In this document: positions 54,378 through 64,000 of the stretch, in pieces | Position numbering within the stretch: the first letter of the stretch is position 1 | How the letters are laid out: the number at the start of each line of letters is the position of its first letter | From: Dipteris shenzhenensis | Taxonomy: Eukaryota; Polypodiophyta; Polypodiopsida; Gleicheniales | Assembly (NCBI GenBank): GCA_047967505.1 | Contig: CM106539.1 | Length of the DNA stretch: 64,000 bases | Reading direction: 5' to 3' (one strand) | Notes under the pieces: generated by a model | Seen by the model: only the letters and a program-made list of their open reading frames with translations | Told to the model about the DNA's origin: nothing | Database searches by the model: none | Made by a program: the position numbers and the translations under genes

Positions 54378-57300
54378 TTGTTTTTTGTATTTGCATGGGT
54401 CTCTTTCTTAGATGATGATATAGAAGGCCAAGACCCAAAGCTATTAAAGGTAAGTGATGTCTCAGAACATGAATGGTTGTCTGTCTTCAATCACATAAAA
54501 GAAAACCAAGCATATCGAATTAAGTGCAATGGTATTGGGATAGCACTTTTTGAGGATGTGATGATTTTTTCCAACAAGGTATACCCGAAGCATCCTACCA
54601 ACATTTGCACGACAGTTCAGGGCACTTATTGTCAGAAGAGAGAAAAGGAGCTCATGGGTGGCTGTTTTTTGGATCTTAATAGATTTCCTTGTAGCTCATG
54701 TTGTGATTTTGAAAGTGTACAAATGGAAGAGACGAGTGGAAGCTCGTCAGATGATGCGCCAATGCCTGGGAGCACAGAGTGGCTTACAGAGACGTTGTAT
54801 TATCATTGCACTCATTGCAAGCGAGAAGTACTGTATCAACATTGTATTGTCATGTGCCACTCATGGATGTATGGGGAGGAGCTCGAATCAGTACCCACTG
54901 TTGGTGTTGCACGTGGTGATGGATCATCGGTAATATTGGATACCATTATGACACGAGACCTCAAGATCTTATATTTACATGAAATCTTGAGACAGGATGA
55001 GGAGGGTGGCGAGGGTGTGCATATACGTTCACACTTTGAGCAAGACTATAGTCTCTCAGATGTGCCAGATGATGACGAGGGTATGGTGGACATGATGGAT
55101 TCTATTTTCAGGGGCACTACATCACATGTATACTTGATGTTAGAGTCCAAGGTCAAATGCGAGAGTTGCAATCAACACAGTTGTAGGAGGGTGCTAGGAT
55201 GTCTAAACTACGGGCTTGTCTCTTAATCTTGAATCTGCAAGCAAACTATGGGTGGTCGGATACAAGTGTCTTGGCCTTAATGAGGTTAGCTCACGCATTA
55301 TTTTGACTCATTATTTGGATATTGTTTGTTTTGAGAATCATCATGTATGTTTGAGAATCATCATTATTCGAAGCCTATGTATGTTTGAATTGTGACTCTC
55401 TTTTATCATTCTCTCTTTTATCGTCTCTTTTCATCTCTTTTCTCCTCTATTTTTCTCTCTTATCTCCTCTTTTCGTCTCTTTTCGTCTCTTTTCTCCTCT
55501 CTTTCCTTCTCTTTTTTCCTGTTTTATTCCCACTTTTTCTCTTTTTACTTTCTCTTTTTTTATCTTTTATCTTCTCTCTTTTTCTGTCTTTTTTCTCCTC
55601 TCTTTTCTCCTTTTCTCCTCTCTTTTCTCTGTTTTTTCTCCTCTCTTTTCCTCTTTGTTTCTCTCTCTTTCCTTCTCTTTTTTCCCACGTGAAGCTTCAA
55701 TAGCCTACCATCGAGCAAACAAATATAGACTTCTGTCACTCTAATTCAAAGAATGCAGGAGTTTGTAAAGGTTTGCTTAATGTTAGGCTGCAAGATTCTA
55801 AGCTTAATACTCAATGTCTTACACGTATTCTAAGCTATAGGATTAGTGACATGACTTCTTTGTTGCTTTGAGAATCATCATTATTCGAAGCCTATGTATG
55901 TTGAATTGTGATAGGTTGCTCTAGAAGATGTTGCCTACACCAAATACCATGCACGCATCAAAAGATGAAGCGAAGAAGATGCTAACAACGGTGGGTATGA
56001 ATTATGATACCATCCATGCTTACCGTAATGACTGTATTCTCTTTCGTTGTGAGCATGGAGATTTGGCTAGTTGTCCAAAGTGTGGGGAACAATGTTGCAG
56101 GGTGAGCAGATACCGATAAAGGTCTTGAGATACTTTCCCATCATTGCAAGAATGCAACACATGTTCCGATGCAAATCCATAGCGAAGTTGATGACTTGGC
56201 ATGCATCTCATCGGTCCATTGATGACTTATTGAGGATTCCCGTAGATTGTGTAGCTTGGAAGTACATAGACAATCAGTGGCTAGACTTTGCAAGGGAGCC
56301 ATGCAACTTACATCTTGGGCTCACCGTGGACGGCGTGAATCCTTTCGAGTTACGCTCGACATCTTGGTCGACATGGCCCATAGTCTTGGTGAATTACAAT
56401 ATACCACCATGGCTAACAATAAAGAAGGGACACCTCATGCTTGCACTACTTGTGCCAGGGAAGTACAAGGCCAAAAATATGGACATGTACATGGCACCTT
56501 TGATAGAGGAGTTACAAATCTTATGGAGAGGAGTGCAGGTCTTTGATATTTCCAAAGCTCCTAGACATACCAATGATATTTTGGTTAGGGGTATCTTGAT
56601 GTGGACCATGCATGACTACCTAGGATATGGAGAGTGCACAGGTACGTGGTTGTGTCTTTACATGTATAATATAGGATTATGCTTTTATGACTCTTTCGCA
56701 CGCATGTCTTATACTAACACATTCATGCACATGTGCAAGACTTGTTACCAGTGGGTACCATGCTTGTCCTATTTGTGGGCCAGGTTTGAAATCACTTGCA
56801 TGATACTCCAAACATATGAGGAAAAATGTTTATAAAGGTCATGCTCGATACCTTCCACTGGACCATCTTGCGCATGGAGGTCAGCTTGATCCACCACCAC
56901 CATATTTGAAGGCAAGTGATTGGATTCAAACTTGGAAGGGCAAATGGAGAGGAACCTCCTCGTGGTATGAAGAGACTATCGATCTTTCACGAGATTCCTT
57001 ATTGGGGTCAATTACAAATCAATCATCTCTTGGATGCCATGCATATCGTCAAGAATGTGGGGGCTACTATTTGGGCACACTTGGTTGGTTCCAAAGAATC
57101 GAGAGGAGTGCGAGAAGACTTGCATACTATGAATAGGATGTCTCGTTTGTGGCCCCAAGTGCGTGCTTTGGGAAAAGTTATTCTCCCAAAAGCAACATGG
57201 ATCCTCTCCACGAGAGAGGAGGCAGCGGTCAAGGTGGACATTGCCTCTTTTCAAACACCCACAAGGTACATGCGTTGCTTGAAAGGAACATTTTCAAAGG

Positions 57301-57491
57301 ACAATAAGCTTAGTGGGATTAAGTCCCATGATTGGCACAAGGTCTTACATGTATTCTAAGCTATAGGATTAGTGTACCGATAATCATGATGCGTTAGTGT
57401 AATTATGATTATGTTAAATTATTGACATGACTTCTTTGTTGCTTTAATAGTTCATCCTCCCAATCACAATAAAGGGTGCTTACAAGAAGAT
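54378..57491 (+). pseudogene. CACTA (En/Spm-type) transposase, broken, with introns
   Basis: The TNPD-type transposase of CACTA elements cuts and pastes the element by its termini. 54378-55226 gives the N-terminal part, with a transposase-associated zinc-type segment (YYHCTHCKREVLYQHC..HSWMYGEE). From 55928: MLPTPNTMHASKDEAKKML, YDTIHAYRNDCILFRCEHGD, CPKCGEQCC (frameshift), KVLRYFPIIARMQHMF, LHLGLTVDGVNPFE (first catalytic Asp) and MHDYLGYGECTG (second Asp region). After an intron come HACPICGPGLKSLA, a TGA for the usual Trp, and NVYKGHARYLPLDH; then IFHEIPYWGQLQINHLLDAM and KSHDWHKVLHVF (to 57359). A short next exon, ILPITIKGAYKKM, ends where an LTR element begins at 57492. Frame changes at ~56100 and ~56900 disable it. 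I did not find its terminal inverted repeats. Confidence 0.85.
55335..55915. repeat. CT-rich tract bounded by direct repeats inside the CACTA gene
   Basis: TTGAGAATCATCATTATTCGAAGCCTATGTATG occurs at about 55347-55384 and again at about 55869-55901. Between them, 55385-55690 is almost pure T/C (runs of TTTTCTCCTCTC). A second phrase, ATTCTAAGCTATAGGATTAGTG..ACATGACTTCTTTGTTGCTT, at 55828-55874 reappears, with 51 extra bases, at 57353-57445. Confidence 0.75.
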
Positions 57492-59937
57492 GTTAGAAAT
57501 GCTATATTCAAGATCAGTATCTCAAGTCAATTAGGTTCCAAGATAGATTAGCTTAGACTCATAAAGAGAATCTTGAGATAGTGCAAAGTGCTTGATTTAT
57601 GTTACTTCAAATGAACCTCCCTTTTATAGGTGAGGGTACTTACATGCATATGCTTGCTCACATGTGGGATATCTCCTCCATGCCATGTGGCAACTTTCCC
57701 TTTACTCATACCTTTGCTCTACATGTGCTCATGGCACCACAACTCTCAACACCTCCCGTTGGTGCCATGATTCTTTGGCTACTGCAAGGTGGTTAGATGT
57801 GAGTTACATTCCATCACCTCCCCTTAGTGCATGCATTGCTACTTAAGGTGGTCAAGTGTGGCTTTTTACATATCAACACCTCCCCTGGGAGCCTACATGG
57901 CTACTCTCATGTGGTCAGGCTTGATTTACAAAATACAGGCAAGGCTGGCAAGGGTTTTTTTTTTTCTCAATACATGTTGTTCCTATCATTCTGCTCATGG
58001 CTTGATGAGGATCCTGTTTGCTTCTTTACTTGGTGTAGCTTCATGCATGATGCTTTGTTCTTCCATGTGCCTTGATGCTTTATGTGTGGATGCCATGCTT
58101 TGTGCTATGGTCATCTCATGCACTTGTGCTTTCGGCTTGCTTATGACAATGATGTGTGCATTCATGCTTTGATTTGTCATTTGTTGCAAACGTCTTACCA
58201 ATTGATTTCTTTAAATATTGGCAGTGTCTAATTGCTAACAATAATTCTGACTTGACAGACGCATAGAGCTCGAAGAGACGATGATTTTTCTTTTTGGAGC
58301 ATGTGCAAATTCTTTCTGGATTGAGAGTTACGCCTTATCGAAGGTTTTGTGAAGAAGAGGGGCCTTTGATGATGTGGTAGAGGCTATTCATATGCAGCTT
58401 GCAGAATTGTGCTTGGCAAGGGGTTATTGTGCTCAGGTGACCCTGTGCCATGTGGCAATCTTTTAACCCAAACAGGTTAACCCAAGGTTACATTCACTTT
58501 ACCATGGTAATTGTAATCTTGACATGTGTCCAAAAAACAACCATAGACCTAAACCAAGGTCATGTTGACCTAGCCTTGGCTTATCCACCACGTGGCAAAA
58601 AAGCTATGAGCTTAGGAGGATGCCGACTGTTGAAGACGATCGAAGGCTTTGTCGTCGTTGCAGGTGAGATGCTCTTCTAGATTCATCCTCTATCTTAGTT
58701 TCCCTTATGCCTAGCAACAACATTATATGCAGGCCAGGGTGTCATGGTTGTCCAGCTGTCAGGAGCTACCGTGAGTCGCTGGTGGATTGAGCATCACAAA
58801 CTATATATCTTCTTCGTCTTAATCGTTGGAACCACTGTTGTTGAAGATCCGTCGTTTGAAGGAGCCGTCTGGTGTTGGCTCTGTAGGCTGTCGGTCGTCT
58901 TGGAGCTAGAGCTATTTTGTTTGTAGAAGGCTTGGGTTGCGTTGGAGGTGTCAGCTCGTTGGAGTGCCATTCATGCAGGCTCGTTGAGGGGCTATAAGCC
59001 ACGAGTGTCGCTACTGGCGAAGCTTTCATTCAGTCGAGGTAGTGGGCTGGCTTGTGTTGCTTGATGTAGTTGAAGCGCCGATGTTGTTTGCAGAGATGGA
59101 CCTCGGCGAGAAGCTGTTTGAGGTGCCTTCGTTGCTCAAGGAGCATGTTGTTCAGAGATTTGTAGTTGGCCTCTCCTTTCCACAGCCTGAGGCTCATCTC
59201 CCATTCCCTCGCAACCCATTGGTATGCAGTCGCCTCTGTAAGGGAGTTCTCCACCTCAGTTTCTCCATCGCATCGTCAGAGGTCTGCAGGGAAGGTGGCT
59301 ATCATCATGGGGGAATAGGCAAGGCCACGGCCAAGCTGTTTGATCTTTCTTTTCACAAAACCGAGGGACTAGATCTCTCTCCAAAGCTCTCTTTCCCTTA
59401 ACAATGGAAATTTCCTCATCCGAGAAGAAGAAGAAAAAAGGGCACTTCATAAATTCTCTCACAATGGAAATGAACCCAAGAAATCTCTCTCTCAAAACTA
59501 GAACCAATAAACTCTCTAATCTTAGATTCGGAAACTAATCTAGGAATGGAAGCAATCCTAGTGAACTACTAATAAGCTAAACTAGGAGAGCTAAACCTAT
59601 TCTCTGATACCATGAGAAAACATGCATGCCTCAGGATCTATGGAGCACTCCAAGGTGGATGGAACCTATGTGGAAACATGATGAAGAGAGTGCTCATGAC
59701 ATGTACCTCAAGTCAATTAGGTTCCAAGATAGATTAGCTTGGACTCATAAAGAGAATCTTGAGATAGTGCAAAGTGCTTGATTTATATTACTTCAAATGA
59801 ACCTCCCTTTTATAGGTGAGGGTACTTACATGCATATGCTTGCTCACATGTGGGATATCTCCTCCATGCCATGTGGCAGCTTTGCCTTTACTCATACCTT
59901 TGATCTACAAGTGCTCATGGCACCACAACTCTCAACA
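57492..59937 (-). mobile_element. Non-coding LTR retrotransposon (LARD/TRIM-like) inside the CACTA gene
   Basis: Related LTRs lie at 57492-57751 and 59611-59937, ending (plus strand) ACCACAACTCTCAACA. The right LTR is preceded on the plus strand by CTCTGATACCA (59597-59607), the minus-strand Met-tRNA primer site. The left LTR is followed by the complement of a purine tract (minus CAACGGGAGG). So the element is minus-oriented. The 1.86-kb interior has no recognisable gag or pol on either strand. The left LTR lacks about 70 bp present in the right one. No clear target duplication was found. CACTA coding sequence stops at its left edge. Confidence 0.78.
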
Positions 59938-60101
59938 AGGGATATGGCATTGATTGGGTGAAGGTGGATGCACGTCATGTAAGTAAACTCCAATCCTAGT
60001 TGAATGTATGTCCTTACCATAATTAATCTTACAATCAAGCTTTTATCTCATTTTGTAAATTTTTTCGTTCTTAGGGTGGCAATTTCAACCCAACCGAGGA
60101 C
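59938..60101 (+). other. Possible continuation of the interrupted CACTA gene
   Basis: GGGATATGGCATTGATTGGG could encode GYGIDWVKVDARH, followed by a GT donor (CATGTAAGT) and, after TTCTTAG, GGNFNPTEDLEEFL. It looks like spliced coding sequence, but I cannot tie it to a known CACTA domain. Confidence 0.3.
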
Positions 60102-60437
60102 CTAGAAGAGTTTTTGTTTGAGAAATACTTTGGAATTATTGATCTTATTTCCAAACAAATTCTCTAACTTTTCCCAAACATCGTTTGGTGTCTTATCAAA
60201 ATCCACATGGTGGATAAGGTTGTCAGCTAAAGCTAGGCCAATGATAGCCATTACTTTATCATTTTGGTTCTCCCACCAACTAATTCTGGCATCATCACCT
60301 TGGGGATTTGGCTCCTTGCCATTGGTGATATTCCATATGCCTTCTCGCATAAGAAGAAGCCGGAGTTTTGTCTGCCAAGTTGGGAAATTGCTCCCTGAGA
60401 ATTTCTCGATGAACGAGGAGTTTTTTATGCTATCCAT
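60102..60437 (-). pseudogene. Copia Gag N-terminal fragment
   Basis: ATG at 60437 (MDSIKNSSFIEKFSGSNFP), then TWQTKLRLLLMREGIWNI, MAIIGLALADNLIHHVDF and VWEKLENLFGNKINNSKVF. The open frame is cut at KQKLF, where the element is truncated. It resembles the gag of the gag-only element at 6.4 kb. There is no internal stop in the preserved part. Confidence 0.85.
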
Positions 60438-61580
60438 TAGTGGGAAGGTCTTAGCTGTTATTACAGCCAGTGTCTAAATCCCTTACAATGTTTACTCAGA
60501 TTTCAAAAAAGGCCCAAATTTTACATGGTAGAAGCTTCAATTATGCCAAAGGAAGACACATAATAGAAAAGCCCTAAATTTTAGGGTTAGGGTTGCTGCA
60601 AAATTAGGGTTTGCAAAAAATTGGGGCTTTTCTAAATTTCTGACAGAAGAGTTCTCGAGCAACGGTTGGGAACCCTCACATCATGAAAACACCCAAAAAA
60701 TTCGAGAAGTTGAGCATAGATTATAAAGGGGCAAAAATTAGGGTTTTGGGCAGGAAATTGGTCACGAATAGGACCTATGTCAGTCAAAATGACGACTGAA
60801 TTGCTGTAGCATTATCTTCATATGTTGGTGGAGAGGAATCAATTGGAGATCTTTAGAATAGCGAGCTTTGACACAGATAGAGCAGGGTTCAAGTTGGTCT
60901 GAATAGAGATAGAGCAGGGCTGCTACTGCATCAAGGCATCCTCAAGAGACAGGGAAGCAGCAAGGAATCAATGAGCTGAATCATGGACAAAAGATCGTGA
61001 GGTTTATGGGCCCACCTTGCTTCTGCTGCATTGACGTGCGAGTCGATGGCCATGACCCTTAGGTCGTCAGTCGTCGGTACATACGAGATGATACCAAGTC
61101 ATCACCTTGTTACAAGATCGGAGTTGTCGTAGGTCTAGCTATGTGGGCATACGGGCACTCAGCAGGCTCAAGCAGGTAGAGGCTCCGTAGGATGGCGGGC
61201 AGAATGGCACAAGCGTGCATGGGTTCGGACCCCACAGCTAGCACCATGGAAAATAGCGGAGAGGTGGCAGCAGCAATGGGCAAGGCATGAGCAGATTGCG
61301 AGGGAGGCCGACTCAGATCTAGTGGTGCATGTAGCATAAGTAGAGGTAGTAGAAGAGTGGCGTAGGTGTGGCAGTGAAAGATGGGCAGGACGCTTCCTCC
61401 ATGACGGGCACTTCCCCTTTGCTTTCGCTCCCCTTCATACGCAGCTATGGAAGGTAGGTGTGCAGCTCCTCGTTGATGATGCTCATCACCTCAAGTAGAG
61501 GAGGAAATCACGAGTAGCTACAAGAGGAGCTTACAAGGAGAGGAATGGGCAAGACACTTCAATCTGGCTCTGATACCTGC
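60438..61580 (-). other. Leader of copia element with primer-binding site
   Basis: On the minus strand the LTR end (..TTCAACA) is followed by GCAGGTATCAGAGCCAG (plus 61565-61580), a Met-tRNA primer site. About 1.1 kb of untranslated leader to the gag start follows, containing AAATTGGGGCTTTT-type phrases near 60615 like those before the gag at 9.6 kb. Confidence 0.65.
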
Positions 61581-61883
61581 TGTTGAAAATGGGGAGAGGG
61601 TGAGAAACACATGATTGGAGACAAGAGCTGAGGCACAATAGCTGATGTTGATTGTTGGTTGAATCGTAGCTAGTACATGGCCTCATTTATAGGCTGGGCA
61701 AGCCTTATCTTCCCACACTGATACCTCATAGATGAGGTCACACACAAGAGAATCTAGATCCTATAATCTAGGTGATGAGGTGGCACAAGTGGCCTCAAGA
61801 CTCTTCACACTCACACAACTATAGAACACTCCTAGGACCACACACACTATAAAACCACACACACTAGGACTCTGATTCCAACA
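61581..61883 (-). repeat. Copia 5' LTR (minus-oriented)
   Basis: 303 bp, plus strand TGTTGAAAATGGGG...TGATTCCAACA, minus strand TGTTGGAATCAGAG... It has inverted TGTTG/CAACA ends and an adjacent primer-binding site. The element is truncated inside gag at its other side, so there is no 3' LTR. Confidence 0.82.
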
Positions 61884-62795
61884 ATGGGTTTGATTGATAA
61901 AAACCTTTAAATTGGTAAAGAAAATACAATAATCAAAAGAAAATATGCTGTACACCAATGAAACTGGGGAATGTGACATACACAAATGACATCATGCATT
62001 GTCATCGAGTTCCCTTCCCTCCAAAAAGGATGAGCAAGGCAACATAGCTGAGGCACATATGCTATTTAAGATAGCAAGGGGGCACAAAGAGAGAAAGGGG
62101 AGAGAATGACCAAGAGAGGAGGACATAAAGTGTGGGATCGCTAGATCATTAATCCATCCAATGAAGTGTACACTAAGTTACTGGTCTACAATAATAAAGT
62201 TTAGGTGAACACATGTTTATTCCTTTTAAGCTTATAAAAGGTGTATGTTTCTAAAACATTGCAACACTTGTGTGGGCAACACAAGTTTTGGATCATCTCA
62301 ACAGTCTCTAGAGGTTATGCCTATAGAATCTCAGGGATGTTTTTATCGAAGCTATGCTTAAATATTAATATAAAAACTTGGTAAAAGTTTTTAAGTTCAT
62401 TTTTTTAGTTTCACATTATTGGTAGAATGTAGTACTTTTTAATATATTTTCTTTTAAAATTTGAAGAAATAAATGTAAATTCTGGCAAAAATTTACATTT
62501 TTTTGGATAAAAGTTTCGAATCCTGGCGAATGTTTGAAACATTTATTTTTATTAAGGCATACAAACTTTTGACACCAATATAAAATTTTAGCTTCTTAAC
62601 AAAAGTAACTTGAAAAAATCATCCATGTTATAGATGGATCGTAGTAACTAATATAATCTTGACATGCTCTTTGATGATAGAAGATGAATTAACTTACATG
62701 TTACTACAAGAATGTCTAAAGGTGGATATGAACATAGATACAAAGACATCTGCATAGTTATAATTGCATAGAAGTACTTGGTAAAGCATCATCAC

Positions 62796-62849
<54 letters not shown>

Positions 62850-64000
62850 TGAACAACTGTGGAATTCTCTCCGCGGGTTTGTCACAATTTGCATACTAGT
62901 AAAAAAGAAACTGAGCCTCACATGCATACTACTACATTCCGAAGGATTCTATAATAGCTAAGAGGCAAGCTTCTTGGCTAATTGAGTAGTTACATAAGCT
63001 CTTAACCTATGCAATATATGCTAACATTCTTGTGCAATCCTTGTGCAGATGACATAAACTCTCCAACTGGATCAATCTCACGAATCTCATGTGTCCTTTT
63101 CTCCAAAACCGATCGTATATTCGTGCGCACACATTACATACTTTTTGGACTACCTTGGAGGGGTAGGACTAAGTGAAGGTTTGCGTTGGAGAGAAAGGGA
63201 AAATGAGGGATTTTGGTATTTAATATATTCCTGCATTGTCATTCTCTCGGTGCCCTTTCTCTATTTAATGCAATTAGATGCAATTGCCTATTTTATTTGT
63301 TTGCAATTGTGTATTGAATCTTGATGCTTTATTAATGCTTCATTTTAGGTGATTAAGTAAATGTCATTGACTAGCCACTCCATGCTGATGAGATGCTCCT
63401 TTGCCAGCTGCAATTTCGTTCTCCTCTCCTTCCTTTGCAAGTTGCTTGTGAGATGTCTTGTCGAGTAGTATTGAGTCGATCGAACTCTCATCTAGACTTT
63501 GTCATGAGCACTTCTGTGACCATTTTGTCCATTTGCATCGAAGGAAGCTAAACACAAGAGTAAGAGAGAGGATCTAGAAGTGGAGAGGACAACTACTGAG
63601 AAGGATCTCATGTTGTTTGGGCCATGCTGAAGAAGCAGGCGAGCAATGGTGACACTCTTGGATACATCTATACACAATCTTGCTGAAGGAAATAGACACT
63701 ACAAGACATGGGCTGCTTTCCGACACTGATACCAACGCTAAATAAGAAGAATTTTTTTTAAACAAGTGGAAAGTGTTGGAATGTCCATCGGTGTGGATGT
63801 CGCAAAGAAACCATCGGTGTGGGAGTCGGTGTCACCATTGATAACATATGGTCGACAATGTTGGTGTGGGTGTCGATGTAATTGTCAGTATATAGCGATA
63901 CTGCAATATCGGTACAGGCATCAGTATATACCGATGTTTTTACCGAAGCGAAAATAAAATTTAAGGGGCAGCAGGATGGGGCTTGTTTCATTTCCATCCT
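61884..64000. other. Gene-free tail
   Basis: I find no supported gene in 2.1 kb. Contents are a (GA)n run at 62799-62847, an AT-rich segment at 62340-62640, and a repetitive segment at 63770-63950 with variants of CATCGGTGTGG, GTCGGTGTC and CAGTATATA. A CACTACAAGA at 63700-63709 resembles a CACTA element end but has no partner in view. Confidence 0.5.
62799..62847. repeat. (GA)n microsatellite
   Basis: An uninterrupted GA repeat of about 49 bp. Confidence 0.95.

Overview
This is nuclear DNA of a land plant with a large, transposon-choked genome. The evidence is plant-type LTR retrotransposons primed by initiator-Met tRNA (TGGTATCAGAGCC sites), chromodomain Ty3/gypsy elements, Ty1/copia elements, L1-like LINEs, a CACTA transposon, abundant (CT)n/(GA)n microsatellites, and one recognisable host gene with a plastid transit peptide. 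The sequence does not identify the species. The long-intron host gene and an unusual transposase-like gene would suit a fern, lycophyte or gymnosperm, but that is a guess.

1-28 kb is a nest of LTR retrotransposons. A decayed chromovirus opens the window (1-3.8 kb). A complete but gag-only copia element follows, with 5-bp target duplications (5.25-7.15 kb). At 10.3-14.5 kb an old LTR is split by an internally deleted gypsy element on the minus strand. At 14.76-21.75 kb a full-length gypsy element sits inside the RNase H domain of another gypsy element. After that come a copia 3' end whose LTR holds a solo LTR, and a deleted gypsy element (25-28 kb). The split LTR and the solo LTR belong to one family and carry a striking array of short TTGAC..GTCAA palindromes.

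28.4-30.4 kb holds the first four exons of a chloroplast ClpB (ClpB3-type) chaperone gene on the minus strand. The remaining exons are absent, so either the gene is truncated or its fourth intron runs through the whole retrotransposon nest and out of the window.

31.6-39 kb holds rearranged L1-like LINE fragments, then pyrimidine-rich non-coding DNA.

42.2-49.9 kb is the most unusual part. It contains a divergent histone H3-like gene (minus), a multi-exon gene for an unrecognised basic/acidic protein (plus), and a decayed multi-exon DDE-transposase-like gene of a type I cannot place (minus). Six copies of a ~73-nt foldback sequence lie between the first two genes. Three of them fall in the predicted 5' intron of the histone gene.

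50-64 kb holds a copia LTR with gag, an AT-rich stretch, a CACTA transposase pseudogene interrupted by a non-coding LTR element, the 5' end of another copia element, and a gene-free tail. Nearly all transposon reading frames are broken, often by stop codons explainable by C-to-T changes.
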